This document shows, in pieces, positions 35,701-46,269 of a stretch of 64,000 nucleotides of DNA. How positions within the stretch are numbered: position 1 is the first letter of the stretch; every line of letters starts with the position of its first letter. A model generated the notes under the pieces. That model did no database searches, was not told the DNA's origin, and saw only the letters and a program-made list of their open reading frames with translations. The stretch lies in NCBI RefSeq assembly GCF_024139115.2, contig NC_085141.1, forward strand, positions 73,263,481-73,327,480, written 5' to 3'. The position numbers and the translations under genes were made by a program. Source of the stretch: Armigeres subalbatus (Eukaryota; Arthropoda; Insecta; Diptera; Culicidae).

Positions 35701-35879
35701 TTAGCAGCGTGACGATTAATAAAAATACGAGAAATTCAAAAATAAAAGAGGTTCATTACAAGAAGTGTGACGAAGTGGGAGGAGTATTTAAAATTGTAAT
35801 TGTAGGAGTGTCGTCGAAGTTCAACGAGTTCTGTAGCGTGTCTATAATGGGGACATCAAATATCTTCATGTTGATCGAT

Positions 35880-36185
35880 TTGAATATTGGGATCTGAGCT
35901 CAAAGACAGTTTGGAGTGTCGTAGGTATCGAACGAATTCTGTAATGTGTCTATAATTTTGTAACGAAGTCCCGTGGAGGTATTCCAACTCATGAAAATAG
36001 TTGAGACATCGAAGACCTTCATGTTGATCGTTTTGAATAATGTGATCTGTACTTAAGAACAGATTGGAGTGTCGTAGATATCGAACGAATTCTGTAGTGT
36101 GTCTATAATTATGTAACGAAATCCGGTGGAGCTATTCCAAATGATAAAAATAGTTGAGACGTCGAAGATCTTATCGATTTGAATA
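35880..36185. repeat. Inverted partner block of the ~155-bp repeat
   Basis: Two units containing GATCTG(A/T)(G/A)CT(C/T)AA, CAG(T/A)TTGGAGTGTCGTAG, ATCGAACGAATTCTGTA and AGTTGAGACATCGAAGA, spaced about 165 bp. The TTGGAGTGTCGTAG part is the reverse complement of the CTACGATACTCCAAA part of the previous block, so the two blocks lie head to head around 35.75 kb. Confidence 0.6.
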
Positions 36186-36338
36186 CCCAGCCAACACAAA
36201 ATCGCATATGCTAGCGAAAGTGTACAAGGTGGAGGCGATATAGGCGAAATCCTCTATTTGACTGCGTGCAAAATGCACATATATGGCCTCCACTTTGTAC
36301 ACTTATTCGTTATGATATACGATCTTGTGTTTGCTGGG
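36186..36338. mobile_element. MITE with CCCAGC(C/A)AACACAA ends, TA TSD
   Basis: Left end CCCAGCCAACACAAAATCGC; reverse-complemented right end CCCAGCAAACACAAGATCGT. Arms pair imperfectly for about 50 bp, including GTGTACAA(G/A)GTGGAGGC. TA on both sides (36184-36185, 36339-36340). 153 bp. Confidence 0.78.
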
Positions 36339-36360
36339 TATTAAGATCTGACTGTTTGGA

Positions 36361-36480
36361 GCAGGGCTGCCAAACGTACGGTCTGCGGGCTGGATGCGGC
36401 CCTCGGCTCCGTTTCTTGTAACCCGCGGAATGTTAGAAAAATACCTTGATAATCGGCCCGCCAGTTTGTCTACCAGGCAC
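36361..36480. mobile_element. Possible hAT-like end
   Basis: GCAGGGCTGCCAAACGTACG followed by CGGGCTGGATGCGGCCCTCG resembles a common hAT-type terminal sequence. No partner end was found, so this is weak. Confidence 0.3.
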
Positions 36481-36639
36481 GAGAAGCTGCTTTTTACTAT
36501 TTATTATTACCCCTTTTGTTACCGAAAAAAACACCAGAAGTTTCTATAAATTGAATATATATCTTCAACCAAAAAAGATTTCTTGTGTCATGACTGATGA
36601 ACTTCGTTAGAAATTAAAAGAATATCTAACTTAATTACG

Positions 36640-37080
36640 TTAGAGGACCATCTTATTATTTAGTCCCTGAACGGTTATTTCTAAAGAGGTTCCCGTGGGT
36701 CCTTAAGTGGCCACAAACTCGTTCTGAAGAAACCCTGGCAATATGAGTATCAACATTATTATTATTAAATTCTTTATTAAAGAGGTTTTTAGCCCAAGGC
36801 TAGTTCACCTCCGAGTATCAACATTCTTGGAATTGTTTCGGAAGCATGATCAGATAAGTAATTGGATCATAAGATGGTTTGACAACGGACTGGTCATCCT
36901 GGAACAGGTTACCGTGGAGCCTAAAGTGGCCACAAACTTATTTTGGAGAAACCCTGACAATATGGGTATCAAAATTAATGAAATAGTTTCGGAAGCATGA
37001 TCTTAAGTGGAATTGGGCCATTCGATGGTTTGACAACGAACCGGTCTTAGGGGCTCTCATTTAGAAGAAACCCTGGCTAA
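36640..37080. repeat. Diverged ~200-bp repeat, two to three units
   Basis: Repeated phrases: GGTT(C/A)CCGTGG, GTGGCCACAAAC, GAAACCCTG(G/A)CAATATG(A/G)GTATCA, GTTTCGGAAGCATGATC and GATGGTTTGACAACG. An inverted partial copy is at 38500-38700. A 55-bp LINE tail is inserted in the first unit. Confidence 0.65.
36758..36812 (-). mobile_element. 55-bp 5'-truncated LINE tail with 13-bp TSD
   Basis: The sequence between two exact copies of GAGTATCAACATT (36745-36757 and 36813-36825) reads, on the minus strand, GGTGAACTAGCCTTGGGC, then TCTTTAATAAAG, and ends in (TAA)n. This looks like the very end of a LINE, possibly with the TAA tail known from the I clade. An extreme 5' truncation. Confidence 0.7.
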
Positions 37081-37217
37081 CTTCTTTTACTCCAATGGTT
37101 TTACATGACAACTGGAACTTGACCTACTTTTCAACAATTCTATTCCACAGTAAATCAATTGAAAGCTTTTCTATACCGATCAAATTCTTAACTGTGTGTC
37201 TTGTATGGTGAGCACAA

Positions 37218-37324
37218 CCCTAGCAGCACAAATCAGGCAAAAATTGTTACAGCAACTTGATTTGGACTGAATCTGGTCAAATATGAGTTACAATAACCTA
37301 TGTGGAATATGTGTGCTGGTAGGG
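37218..37324 (+). mobile_element. 107-bp MITE, copy 3
   Basis: Ends CCCTAGCAGCACAAAT and (reverse complement) CCCTACCAGCACACAT, flanked by AA on both sides; 107 bp. Confidence 0.82.
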
Positions 37325-38004
37325 AAAGGATACACTATGCCCAGAGAGTTGAGCACATTTCTCAATTGTTAGATCAACTTAGATCGAGAAACGAACTTGG
37401 CATCTGCAGATTGGTAATCCTACAAGGGAATTGTTTCAGAAACATGTTTTCCCACAAGAACGAAACAGATTTTCGTGGAACCAAAATTTTCTAGATTCGA
37501 TATTATAAACCCTCAAGTGTTCTTACGCTCAATGCGGGCTCATCTTTCTTAGATGTTGATTGTTGAAGATATCGTGTAAGAGGGGTAAAATCACCCTGCC
37601 CGACTATTTTTAATTTCTTTTGCTGGTCTATCGTTTCGATGGGAAACCCTCTTGAAGGCCCATCAGCTTATGCATGCTTCCGGAAAAGTTTTAAAATGTT
37701 GATACTTATCCAGTTTTACGCGAGCGATAACGGCCGCCAACTAGCCTCTGGATAGTTTCGAGTTTGACGTTCGTGGAGGTCAACCGCCCCCACTGCTCTG
37801 AGCCTTCTGAACTATGTGGAAACTGAGCATTCTGTACTAAGTGAGAAGCTTTGGATGCAATAGAACCACACTTTCTTAAATGAGATTGCTCCTTCTCACT
37901 TCTTTTCTCTTTCTTTTTTTTTTTCCTTCCAGCTTCTTCTTTTTTCTCCTCTTTCTTCTCTTTTCTCACTTCTCACTACTTAGTTCTCTCTTTTCACTTC
38001 TTAC
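37325..38004. other. Unassigned intron DNA with a CT-rich run
   Basis: No gene. 37885-38000 is a pyrimidine-rich stretch (CTTCTCACTT, TTTCTTTTTT) of simple-sequence character; its reverse strand gives a lysine/glutamate-rich frame that has no meaning. Confidence 0.4.
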
Positions 38005-38337
38005 TACAGTAGTATTCCGATTTTATCATCCTCTTGGTGAATTTTGGAGTGATAAAATAGGGAATGTGTCAAAATCGGATCTTTTTATTCTCAATTTTTT
38101 ATCCATTTCACAAATTTGAATCAGTTTATACTTGGAAAGGTCCCCTTAATTTCTTGTCAAAAAACTGAAAACAATCTTGACATGTACTTAGATATGATTT
38201 ATAATAACCACAGGCACTGTAAGTTTCAATTTTTGTTGGGGTGACAAAATGGGTCAAACACGTGAAAACAGCAGTCCGTGATAAAATCGGGTCGAAAATG
38301 TGATAAAATCGGAGGTAGACAAAATCGGGTCAATACT
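38005..38337. mobile_element. Possible CAGT-ended non-autonomous element
   Basis: Left CAGTAGTATTCCGATTTTATCA and the reverse-complemented right end CAGTATTGACCCGATTTTGT are related, and GATAAAATCGG recurs inside. TA precedes the left end, but the right flank is TG. pogo/Tigger-like at best. Confidence 0.4.
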
Positions 38338-38499
38338 GTGTCACTTTTCACTTCTCTCTTCTCATTTCTTTCATTTAACTTTCTACTTTTCTCTTTCCAC
38401 TTTCCACTTTCCACTTCTCAATATTCACTCCTCACTTGACATTTGACCTAATAACCATTCGGCCTAATGACCCAGCATCAGTCCCACCTTTTTGGAAAA

Positions 38500-38700
38500 A
38501 CATGTTTTCTAAACAATTCCAAGAATTTTGATGCCAGGGTTTCTTCTAAATAAGTTTGATGCTACTTTAGGCTCTTCGGAACCTGTTCTAAGATGACCGG
38601 TCCGGTTGATATTCATCCTTTGGTCTCAACTACATGGAAAACATGTTTCCGAAACAATTCCAAGAATTTACTGAAAACTGACGAAGTTATGGTCATACCG
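38500..38700. repeat. Inverted partial copy of the 36640-37080 repeat
   Basis: AACAATTCCAAGAATTTTGA, GCCAGGGTTTCTTCTAAATA and GGAACCTGTTCTAAGATGAC are reverse complements of phrases in 36640-37080. A GGCCTAATGACCC patch related to 16436 precedes it. Confidence 0.5.
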
Positions 38701-38972
38701 AAAATGCTTATTGCCATTAAAAGACGAGACATCTGTGTTGGTAGAATCATGCTCAAATCTCATTTATCGAGGGCTCATGTACGAGCTCAATCGCGTGCGA
38801 TTCTGTAGCGGGAGCATCGCGCTGGAGTTTTTCACGCAGTATCGTTTCGCTCATTCGCCGAAAAATGATTTTGCTCCAAAAAGCGTCGAAACACAATCGA
38901 GGTGTTTTTTATGGAGGTATGCGATAACACACAACGAAACGAAACGAAATTTAAAAAGTCTATGTTGATTCG

Positions 38973-39316
38973 TCTGTTGGGAGGTCTCCAGTAGCCTTGC
39001 GAGCTACTGTCAATCCGGTTTGCGTAGGATTGCCAATCCAGAGATGATCGATTCTCGGTCCGGTCTAGGATGTTTTCGGGTTGGAAACTTTCTCGACAGC
39101 CTGGGCATAGTGTATCCATTGTTCTTGCCACACAAGATACATACTCATGCAATGGCGGACATAGAAAAGCTTTCACAATACCTGAGGAAATGCTAATAGA
39201 ATACTAAGTTGAAAAGAAGGCCAAGTTCCAGTTGAAATGTAGAGCCATCGAAGAAGAAGAAGAAGAAGAAGGAGAAGAAGAAGGAGAAGAAGAAAAGGAA
39301 GAAGAAGAAGTAGAAG
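38973..39316 (+). mobile_element. SINE with (GAA)n tail and 11-bp TSD
   Basis: Exact TSD ATGTTGATTCG at 38962-38972 and 39317-39327. The body contains a pol III B-box-like GATTCTCGGTCCGG, then GGTTGGAAACTTTCTCGACA, CTGGGCATAGTGTATCCATT, and ends ATGTAGAGCCATC(GAA)n (tail 39249-39316). It shares a body plan with the 40329 copy. tRNA-derived, in the style of the Feilai SINEs known from Aedes. The acidic frame over the tail is spurious. Confidence 0.82.
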
Positions 39317-39626
39317 ATGTTGATTCGAAACATAGATTTACTTTCAATACGATACGGAATCAAGGTCAATTTAATTCAAAAAATTTCGAAACGAAACGAT
39401 TTTTTTTACCGCGGAATTTTTATTTAATTAGTTTTACATGATCATTTACAATCAAAAGCTTTCACATTGATCTGTTTATTGCGCTATTCAAATTAATTCA
39501 TGAAAAAATATTACTTAGGACCTTTTGTTAAGCGAGAAATCACCAAATCAGATTTCGCCATGCTCAAATTCCGCGGAATTTTGTTTCGAACCATCTGAAA
39601 CGGATTTTTTCGAAATAGAATAGAGA

Positions 39627-39821
39627 ACCATTTGGGCAGTACTCCCTATTCCCGTCCACAACGTTCATTACTCGATCGCATTACAACCGAGTTACTTGTT
39701 TTTTAGTACATGGTTAGTTTCTGTCGACATCTCGTGATGTACAAAAAATCAAGTCATTTGGTTGGAACGCGGTCGAGTTATTAACGTTGCGGACGGGAAT
39801 AGGGAGTGCTGCCCAAATGGT
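39627..39821. mobile_element. MITE with ACCATTTGGGCAG ends
   Basis: Arms ACCATTTGGGCAGTACTCCC and its near-perfect reverse complement pair for about 50 bp (through CCGTCC(A/G)CAACGTT). 195 bp. No TSD evident. Confidence 0.75.
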
Positions 39822-40328
39822 CCCGCTCCCTACCGCATATGCTTATTTATTTTTTTATTTTTATGGACACGTAGAAGTCATGCAATGATGCAAATTGCGA
39901 GCCAAATCATGGACGATTTTCTGGGCCACGAGTCAGGTGGGGTTTGACTCGCGCTTGATTTGAATCATGGATAAGATTTGAGAATTTGAGTATTTTCTAA
40001 CACTGCGAGACAGGCAAATCAAGTTCAAAAAAGGTGTTGTTGGTTACCCACCGACGAAATGATATTTCGAATCGCGTCGATCCGAGCCGCCGCCGCCGTT
40101 TGAAAATTGTGTTCACGTTGCTGCCGGTTCTAAAGTGGATCGGCGCACAGGTCTAATCACAAGTAGAAGAGGAATAGAGATAGCGAAGGGTGATGTTAGT
40201 GGAATCGGCACTATAACATCCGTCATCAAGTTGAATGGAGTCGGAAAGATTGTGTGAGTCGAAGTTATACTGCTATTCACGATGCTTATATTTGTTGCTG
40301 GAGGGACCGACGAGAGTCGTTTACATGT

Positions 40329-40621
40329 CTCTTCTTCTCTTCTTATTGGCATTACATCCCCACACTGGGACAGAGCCGCCTCGCAGCTTAGTGTTCATTA
40401 AGCACTTCCACAGTTATTAACTGCGAGGTTTCTAAGCCAGATTACCATTTTTGCATTCGTATATCATGAGGCTAACACGATGATACTTTTATGCCCAGGG
40501 AAGTTGAGACAATTTCCAATCCGAAAATTGCCTAGACCGGCACCGGGAATCGAACCCAGCCACCCTCAGCATGGTCTTGCTTTGTAGCCGCGCGTCTTAC
40601 CGCACGGCTAAGGAAGGCCTC
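40329..40621 (-). mobile_element. SINE, reverse orientation, 12-bp TSD
   Basis: Exact TSD TCGTTTACATGT at 40317-40328 and 40622-40633. On the minus strand: GTAAGACGCGCGGCTAC (A-box-like), GGTTCGATTCCCGGTGCCGG (B-box), CTGGGCATAAAAGTATCAT, GATGTAATGCCAATAAG and a (GAA)n-like tail. A Feilai-like tRNA-derived SINE. It ends about 210 bp before exon 2. Confidence 0.85.
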
Positions 40622-40831
40622 TCGTTTACATGTATAGATCGAAACTAAATAAACCGATTTAATGCAGTTAACTGGTGTAACAAATTGAGCATTCTTTGAG
40701 CGGTTTGCATGCGAGATTTCATAAAAAACGCTTAATGCAAAGAATAGCACAACTGTTTGTCTTGGGTGTATGTACACGTGGTTCCATACTTCGTATTTAC
40801 CTGCTATTGTTTATTCCCTGTCGTCTTTCAG

Positions 40832-41113
40832 ATCCTCGGAATTTCGGAACGTGACTTCATGGACCAGATGGGCGTTTATTTTGTCAACTTCGTCAGCCAG
40901 TACGGGTACGACCGGGTGCTATCGGTGCTGGGCCGGCACATGCGTGACTTTCTGAATGGCCTGGATAATTTGCACGAATATCTGAAGTTTTCCTACCCGT
41001 TGATGCGTGCACCGAGCTTCATCTGCGAGAACGAAACGCGCCACGGCCTAACGCTGCACTACCGCACCAAGCGCAAGGGTTTCGTCTTCTACACAATGGG
41101 ACAAATTAGAGAG
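40832..41113 (+). CDS. Gyc88E: Guanylyl cyclase exon 2 (HNOB core with heme ligand)
   Basis: Second exon, 94 codons, phase 0 at both ends. The acceptor is ...TCTTTCAG before 40832 and the donor GTGAGT begins at 41114. It encodes residues 57-150 of the HNOB domain. The predicted proximal heme ligand is the histidine in [12 protein letters not shown] (about residue 104). The heme-propionate clamp, Y-x-S-x-R in the family, reads Y-R-T-K-R here (about residues 133-137), so threonine replaces serine. The run [13 protein letters not shown] is also typical of this family. A reverse-oriented SINE ends about 210 bp upstream of the acceptor. Reading frame and splice signals agree, so the exon looks intact. 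Confidence 0.93.
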
Positions 41114-41726
41114 GTGAGTTCAATATTGCTGGGCACGAGTAATCGCAAACTGTGTAATCTTGTTAGAAGCAGAAGCTTCCCAAGGTGGGATTGAATTTCG
41201 GTACTGATGAATGAATAAATGAGGAAGATGAACTTTCAAGACAAATACATATTTTTACCTTCCAGCACCCAAAAGAGTCTAAACCATTAGACAATTTGTT
41301 TTTGATTCCCAAAGTCGATTTGAATTAAATAATTCGCTTAGATAGAGTCACAGGCAGTGTTGGCAAAATAATACAATCAAATTCGTAAAAATTATATCGT
41401 TTCATTCTATTTCCGAAGAAACTAATTTGAAAATTAAAGTTTTTCCTTCAATAGGTAGCCTATAATAGGCTATAGTATTATTCTTCTCACCTGATATGAA
41501 TAAGTTATATTAGATCAACGCGCACCATTTGTCGTATCATTAGCCATTTCCATTAGTTATCACCACTTTATAGTTACTCCGCGTTTGGTGGCATTCACAG
41601 CTCAGCACGTTCTTCCTCCACAGTAAAACGCGTTTATTTTCCCCCATTGATGTTATTTTGCTTGTTTCCGGTTCTCCTTTATTCCCACCACTAACTAACC
41701 GTCTCCGTTTGGACGTCTATCAACAG
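41114..41726 (+). other. Intron 2 of the guanylyl cyclase gene
   Basis: 613 bp, GTGAGT...ATCAACAG. No repeat recognised. Confidence 0.85.
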
Positions 41727-41932
41727 GTGGCACGTCACTTCTACCACAAAGAAATGCAAATTGCCCTGGTCAAGTCCAACCTGCTCGGCGAAACCAATCA
41801 CTACACGTTTCAGCTGACGTTCGACAACCGGGCGTTTTCGCTGGCCACGCTAGCCATGACGCGGGAGGAAAAACACTTGCCCATCAGCGCGTCGGTGTTG
41901 TTCGAGATTTTCCCGTTCTGCATCGTGTTTGG
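41727..41932 (+). CDS. Gyc88E: Guanylyl cyclase exon 3 (end of HNOB domain)
   Basis: Third coding exon, 68 codons plus two bases, so it ends in phase 2. The acceptor is ...ATCAACAG before 41727 and the donor GTGAGT begins at 41933. The product continues with [16 protein letters not shown] and finishes with [20 protein letters not shown], the end of the HNOB domain just before the HNOB-associated region. Intron 2 is only 613 bp. The following exons (HNOBA, coiled coil, cyclase catalytic domain) are not in the remaining 22 kb, which is all transposon-like, so intron 3 must exceed 22 kb unless the gene is broken here. The gene is therefore partial in this window. Confidence 0.92.
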
Positions 41933-42342
41933 GTGAGTTTTTCTTTTATTACTTTGTCGGTTGGGCGTGATTCTCCGGGTGGTTAATTTGGGTGGGAAAG
42001 GGTAATTGGTTTACGCTGTTAAGTACAGATGGGCTCACTTGGGGGGCGAGTAGTGTTATGATTATGGTAATTAATCCAATGAAGATAATCATATTTAGAG
42101 CGCGGTTACATTACATTGTTAATTATGTGGGAATTGTTATTCACTTATGCAAAGCTATGACAACAACTAATTTAATACTCAAAACATGGATGTTTGTATA
42201 AAATTATCGAAAAATTCTGTAGTTGTATCACATTTTGTTCTTTAGTTGAAGACGAGTTGTTGATTTCGGTTGCATTTTGTGCATGGAGTAGATTAATTGT
42301 TATGAGTAGTTGACTTTGGTACAGCCGAGCTAAGAGCTAATA

Positions 42343-42537
42343 GGGACACGGCAGGTATTTTCGTCTGTTCGTCATAGTCTCGAAAACCAATAAAAGAGAC
42401 GCTTTTTTGTAAAACTCATACGTACCAAATCGTAAGCTCAGGAGAAACGTTCTGCTATAGTGGAGTTCTAGCAAATGGACGTTGCTTTCGTTGGTTTTAG
42501 CCCCTACGACGATGGACGGAAATAGCTGCCGTGTCCC
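42343..42537. mobile_element. MITE with GGGACACGGCAG ends, TA TSD
   Basis: Left GGGACACGGCAGGTATTTTC and reverse-complemented right GGGACACGGCAGCTATTTCC pair, with TA on each side (42341-42342, 42538-42539). 195 bp, in intron 3. 41933-42340 and 42540-42945 hold nothing else I can name. Confidence 0.8.
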
Positions 42538-42949
42538 TACTTACTAAATCCTGCCTTATATTGTAGCGATCTCCGGAACATTGGATACTAATTCTGCCAA
42601 TCCATGCGATAATGCAAGTGATATGTTTTAACTACGCCGTAATCTGTCTATGGGTCTGCCTTTGTTGACTTTCTGGATTCCAATCAAACGCTTGTTTGCA
42701 AATTAAGTTTCCACACGTCACTAGGATGGTTAGCCCGAACCAACTTGCTTCACCGTAATTCGGCTTCTGGTGCCTTCATCCGTGGAGCTAACCATTGGAG
42801 ATCTAATTACGAGGTCACCAAGAGCGGACAGTGTGTTTTACACAAGATCTACTGGCGCGAAATTCAGCCCGCTGTTAATTGTTGAGGCTGCAGGAGATTA
42901 GGGTCGTTTGTTTCCCTGAATTCGGGTTAGAGCCACTTTGCATATAAAT

Positions 42950-43925
42950 GTCAGAACGTGACACAATTCCATACCTGGGTGCCTTTTTGGCTAAAGCGTC
43001 GATTCACCTATGTCTGGCGTATTGTAGAGCTCCATAATCCTCGGTCTTGGGCGACGTTCCTTTCCTCCAGTTTCCCCGAACGTATAGGGGCTCCAGGTCC
43101 GATTCCACCGCATGCATCCAACGGTTCTCTATTGAATATTATTTTCGCCATTCTTTCTTCCGACATTCGCACTAAGTGACCGGCTCACTGAAGTCTGCCG
43201 AATTTTATACGATATTTTCTTCTTTGTACACTCCATACAGCTCGTGATTCATACATCTGCGCCAAGCATCATTTTCTAGTTTCCTTCCGAGTATTGTTCA
43301 CAGCAATTTTCGCTCGGAAACTCCCAAAATTATCCGGTCCGCCTTTTTTTAATGTGCACGCAAAACGCTAAAGTGCCGTGGCTACTGACAGAGAAAGTTT
43401 CGTTTCCGTTTGAATGATGCGGCACCTAAGCTGGTATTCCACAGAAGGCCTTATCCGCAGCAGCAATACGTCTTTTCACTTCACGCGAAACGTCATTGTC
43501 ACAAGCATTCCAAGGCAAACAACTTCAAACACTTCCCCATCAAACTCTCTATGCTCTTTCTTATAGATCGAGCGTTTGAAGCCATCTAACTAGTCGGTAA
43601 GCAATTCTTCATTCTCCCATATGTTTAAACAATGTGTATGATCGATTAATGGAGCTTCTCAATTCCAAACGTGAGAAGGTCGACCGTGATCTCGTCGTTC
43701 CCAGCAGCATTACTGCTTTTCAGCTCATTTGGAGCCTTCTTTAGCTTATCCTGCGTTGATGCTTTCACAGCTTGACCAACGTCGACTATGTCCATTCTGC
43801 TCCCTAATACACCTGCGTTTTCGTCCTTCAACAAATCTTTGAAGTACTCCTTACACCTGGCTGCACCATAGTCTTTTGTGTTAGCAAATTCCCATCTCGG
43901 TAATAATATGCCGTGCGCCATTGAA
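42950..43925 (-). pseudogene. Degenerate RTE-related LINE 3' fragment
   Basis: Minus-strand traces: YFKDLLKDENAGV and SSNAAGNDEITVDLLTFGIE (43646-43860; compare KNNKAPGVDQLPGELFKHG), then WRRCMNHELYGVYKEENIV near 43240-43290 and MSEERMAKIIFN near 43130-43170. This is a different, older RTE-type family from the 22720 element. Many stops. Confidence 0.6.
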
Positions 43926-45120
43926 AGTCGCGTAAAACCTCCGCATATCGTTTACATCCATGTTCAGTTGCGCTGCACACTCGCTATCACACTCAGTGTT
44001 ACGCATTCAGAGTTGCCTGTTGATTTGTTAAAACCTTAAAAAGTTTAAATAACTCAACTTTGAGTACGAAGTTCAAATTTTGAACTCAACGATAGGTAGT
44101 TTTCTCACTCTCTCTCATGAATGATATTAAAAGCAAAGAGAGCTGCATCGATCCAACGTGTGCTGTTCCGTGGAATAAGCCAAATTTGAGTTCCGGGTAT
44201 GTCATAACCAACTTAGTTATCTCAGAGCAAACAAAGCAGAGTAAAGGCACTGCTGTTGTAGTGTTGTACCATCGCACAATGTAGGATACCCGGACAATAC
44301 GTCAAAATTTGTTTCATTCGTTCCGCGAAGCTCGTATTTTTTTAATTTTCACACATATATTAAATGAATTGATTTCAATATTTGATGATTGAAGCTAAAA
44401 TAAAATTAATTTTGATGGCTTGTTGAAGTTAATGCAATTAGTATGGCAAAAGAAAATTTGACTAATTTTTTTTTAGTCAATTAGTCGTTTAGGCGAATGG
44501 ACATTTAGTGGAATGAAAATTAGGTTGAAGTTCCGTTGAGGATTTTTCGCCTGAGCAAACGGAAACTTTTGGAAATTCTGGAGGAGTATATAAAACTGAA
44601 AACCTATAGAAATAGCAAAATACTAGTGTGTTCTATTATTTTTTTCGGCACAAGCTCAAAAACTGGCTTTCAGACAAATGTCCCTTCGACTTAACGGCCT
44701 CTCGACGAAATGACGCATGAACACTTCCGGAAATATTTTTACTCAGAGACGCTTTGAGCTAAACTTCTATTTAATAAAGGAATTCTTCGGAACTTTCCTT
44801 CAAATAATTTTTTTTTTGATTCCTCCAGAAATTCTTTTAGACATTTCTTAGGACATTCTTTTCGGAATTTCATCGTAATTCTTCCAGTTATTTCAGAATG
44901 CTCTCCAGGTATCCTTCCATAACTCTAGGGCGTCTGCAACGCATTTCTGAGAATCTTCCTCGGAATGTAAGAACGAATTTTTTAAACTTAACTACTTAAC
45001 TAAAACTAAACTGACAATTACTTTACAATAGAAATTCGTGTAGGAATTCTTTCGAGATTGCATTCAGAAATTCTTCATTTGAGACAATTGTTCAGCTCTT
45101 TTAGTGGAATGTATTCTCCT
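43926..45120. other. Unassigned intron 3 DNA
   Basis: AT-rich. 44755-45060 is GGAATTC-type low complexity as at 17336. No gene or element with ends recognised. Confidence 0.4.
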
Positions 45121-46269
45121 GTCTCTTGAAGATGACTGGAGAGATATTCGATCCGCCATTGGTAGCACCGCAACCACTGCACTTGGCACGGTGCCCCCGG
45201 ATCAGAGAAACGACTGGTATGACGGCGAATGTGAGCAGTTAGTGGAAGAGAAGAATGCAGCATGGGCGAGATTGCTGCAACACCGCACGAGGGCGAACGA
45301 GGCATGATATAAACAGGCGCGGAACAGACAAAACTCGATTTTCCGGAGGACAAAGCGCCAGCCGGAATATCGAGACCGTGAAGGGACGGAGCAACTGTAC
45401 CGCGCTAATAACACACGAAAGTTCTATGAGAAGCTAAACCGTTCACGTAAGGGCCACGTGCCACAGCCTGATATGTGTAAGGACATAAACGGGAACCTTC
45501 TTACGAACGAGCGTGAGGTGATCCAAAGGTGGCAGCAGCACTACGAAGAACACCTGAATGGCGATGTGGCAGACGAAGATGGCGGTATGGTGATGGACCT
45601 GGGAGAACGCGCGCAGGACATAATCTTACCGGCGCTGCACTGGGTTATTACCAAGATTTGGGAGGAGGAAGTTTTGCCGCAGGAGTGGATGGAAGGTGTC
45701 GTGTGTCACATCTACAAAAAGGGCGATAAGCTGGATTGTAGCAACTACCGCGCAATCACATTGCTGAACGCCGCCTACAAGGTACTATCCCAAATTTTAT
45801 GCCGTCGACTAGCACCAATTGCAAGGGAGGGGCAGTACCAGGCGGGTTTTATGCGACCAGGTGTTCGCCATTCGCCAAGTACTGCAGAATCGGACTAGTC
45901 ATCAACACGTCGAAGACGAAGTACATGATAGGAAGAAGTTCAAGAGAAGACAATGTGAGCCACCCACCGCGAGTTTGCATCGGTGGTGACGAAATCGAGG
46001 TGGTAGAAGAATTCGTGTACTTGGGCTCACTGGTGACTACCGAAAATGACACCAGCAGAGAAATTCGGAGACGCATAGTGGCTGGAAATCGTACGTACTT
46101 TGGACTCCGCAAGACGCTCCGATCGAATAGAGTTCCCCGCCGTACCAAACTGACAATCTACAAAACGCTCATTACACCGGTAGTCCTCTACGGACACGAT
46201 ACCTGGACGATGCTCGTGGAGGACCAACGCGCACTTGGAGTTTTCGAAAGGAAAGTGCTGCGTACCATC
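45121..46269 (+). pseudogene. RTE-like LINE fragment, 5' portion of a split copy
   Basis: 5'-truncated copy of the 22720-26011 family, starting at sequence matching 23957. It carries two internal deletions: one matching about 24468-24584 (loses NKAPGVDQ) and one matching about 24865-25279 (loses the FKAAYD and FADD catalytic region), plus frameshifts and stops. It is cut at ...CGTACCATC by the BEL/Pao element and resumes at 54069. Confidence 0.85.

Larger units (their letters stand above)
32295..40831 (+). other. Intron 1 of the guanylyl cyclase gene (8.5 kb)
   Basis: Bounded by GTAAGT at 32295 and TTTCAG ending at 40831. It holds two SINEs, several MITEs, a pogo-like element and two satellite-like blocks (listed separately). 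The stretches 32300-32790, 32890-33475 and 33600-34580 show no recognisable gene or repeat. Confidence 0.85.

Noticed and set aside
37706..37969. Lysine/glutamate-rich protein on the minus strand
   Set aside because: Reverse translation of a CT-rich simple-sequence run in intron 1.
39232..39441. Acidic glutamate-rich protein
   Set aside because: The run of glutamates is the (GAA)n tail of a SINE.
40540..40612. A functional tRNA gene on the minus strand
   Set aside because: A and B boxes are present but the segment is the head of a SINE with TSD and tail; the cloverleaf arms do not pair well.
40757..41194. 145-aa single-exon gene
   Set aside because: This frame is exon 2 of the guanylyl cyclase plus intron sequence on both sides; the splice sites define the real exon.
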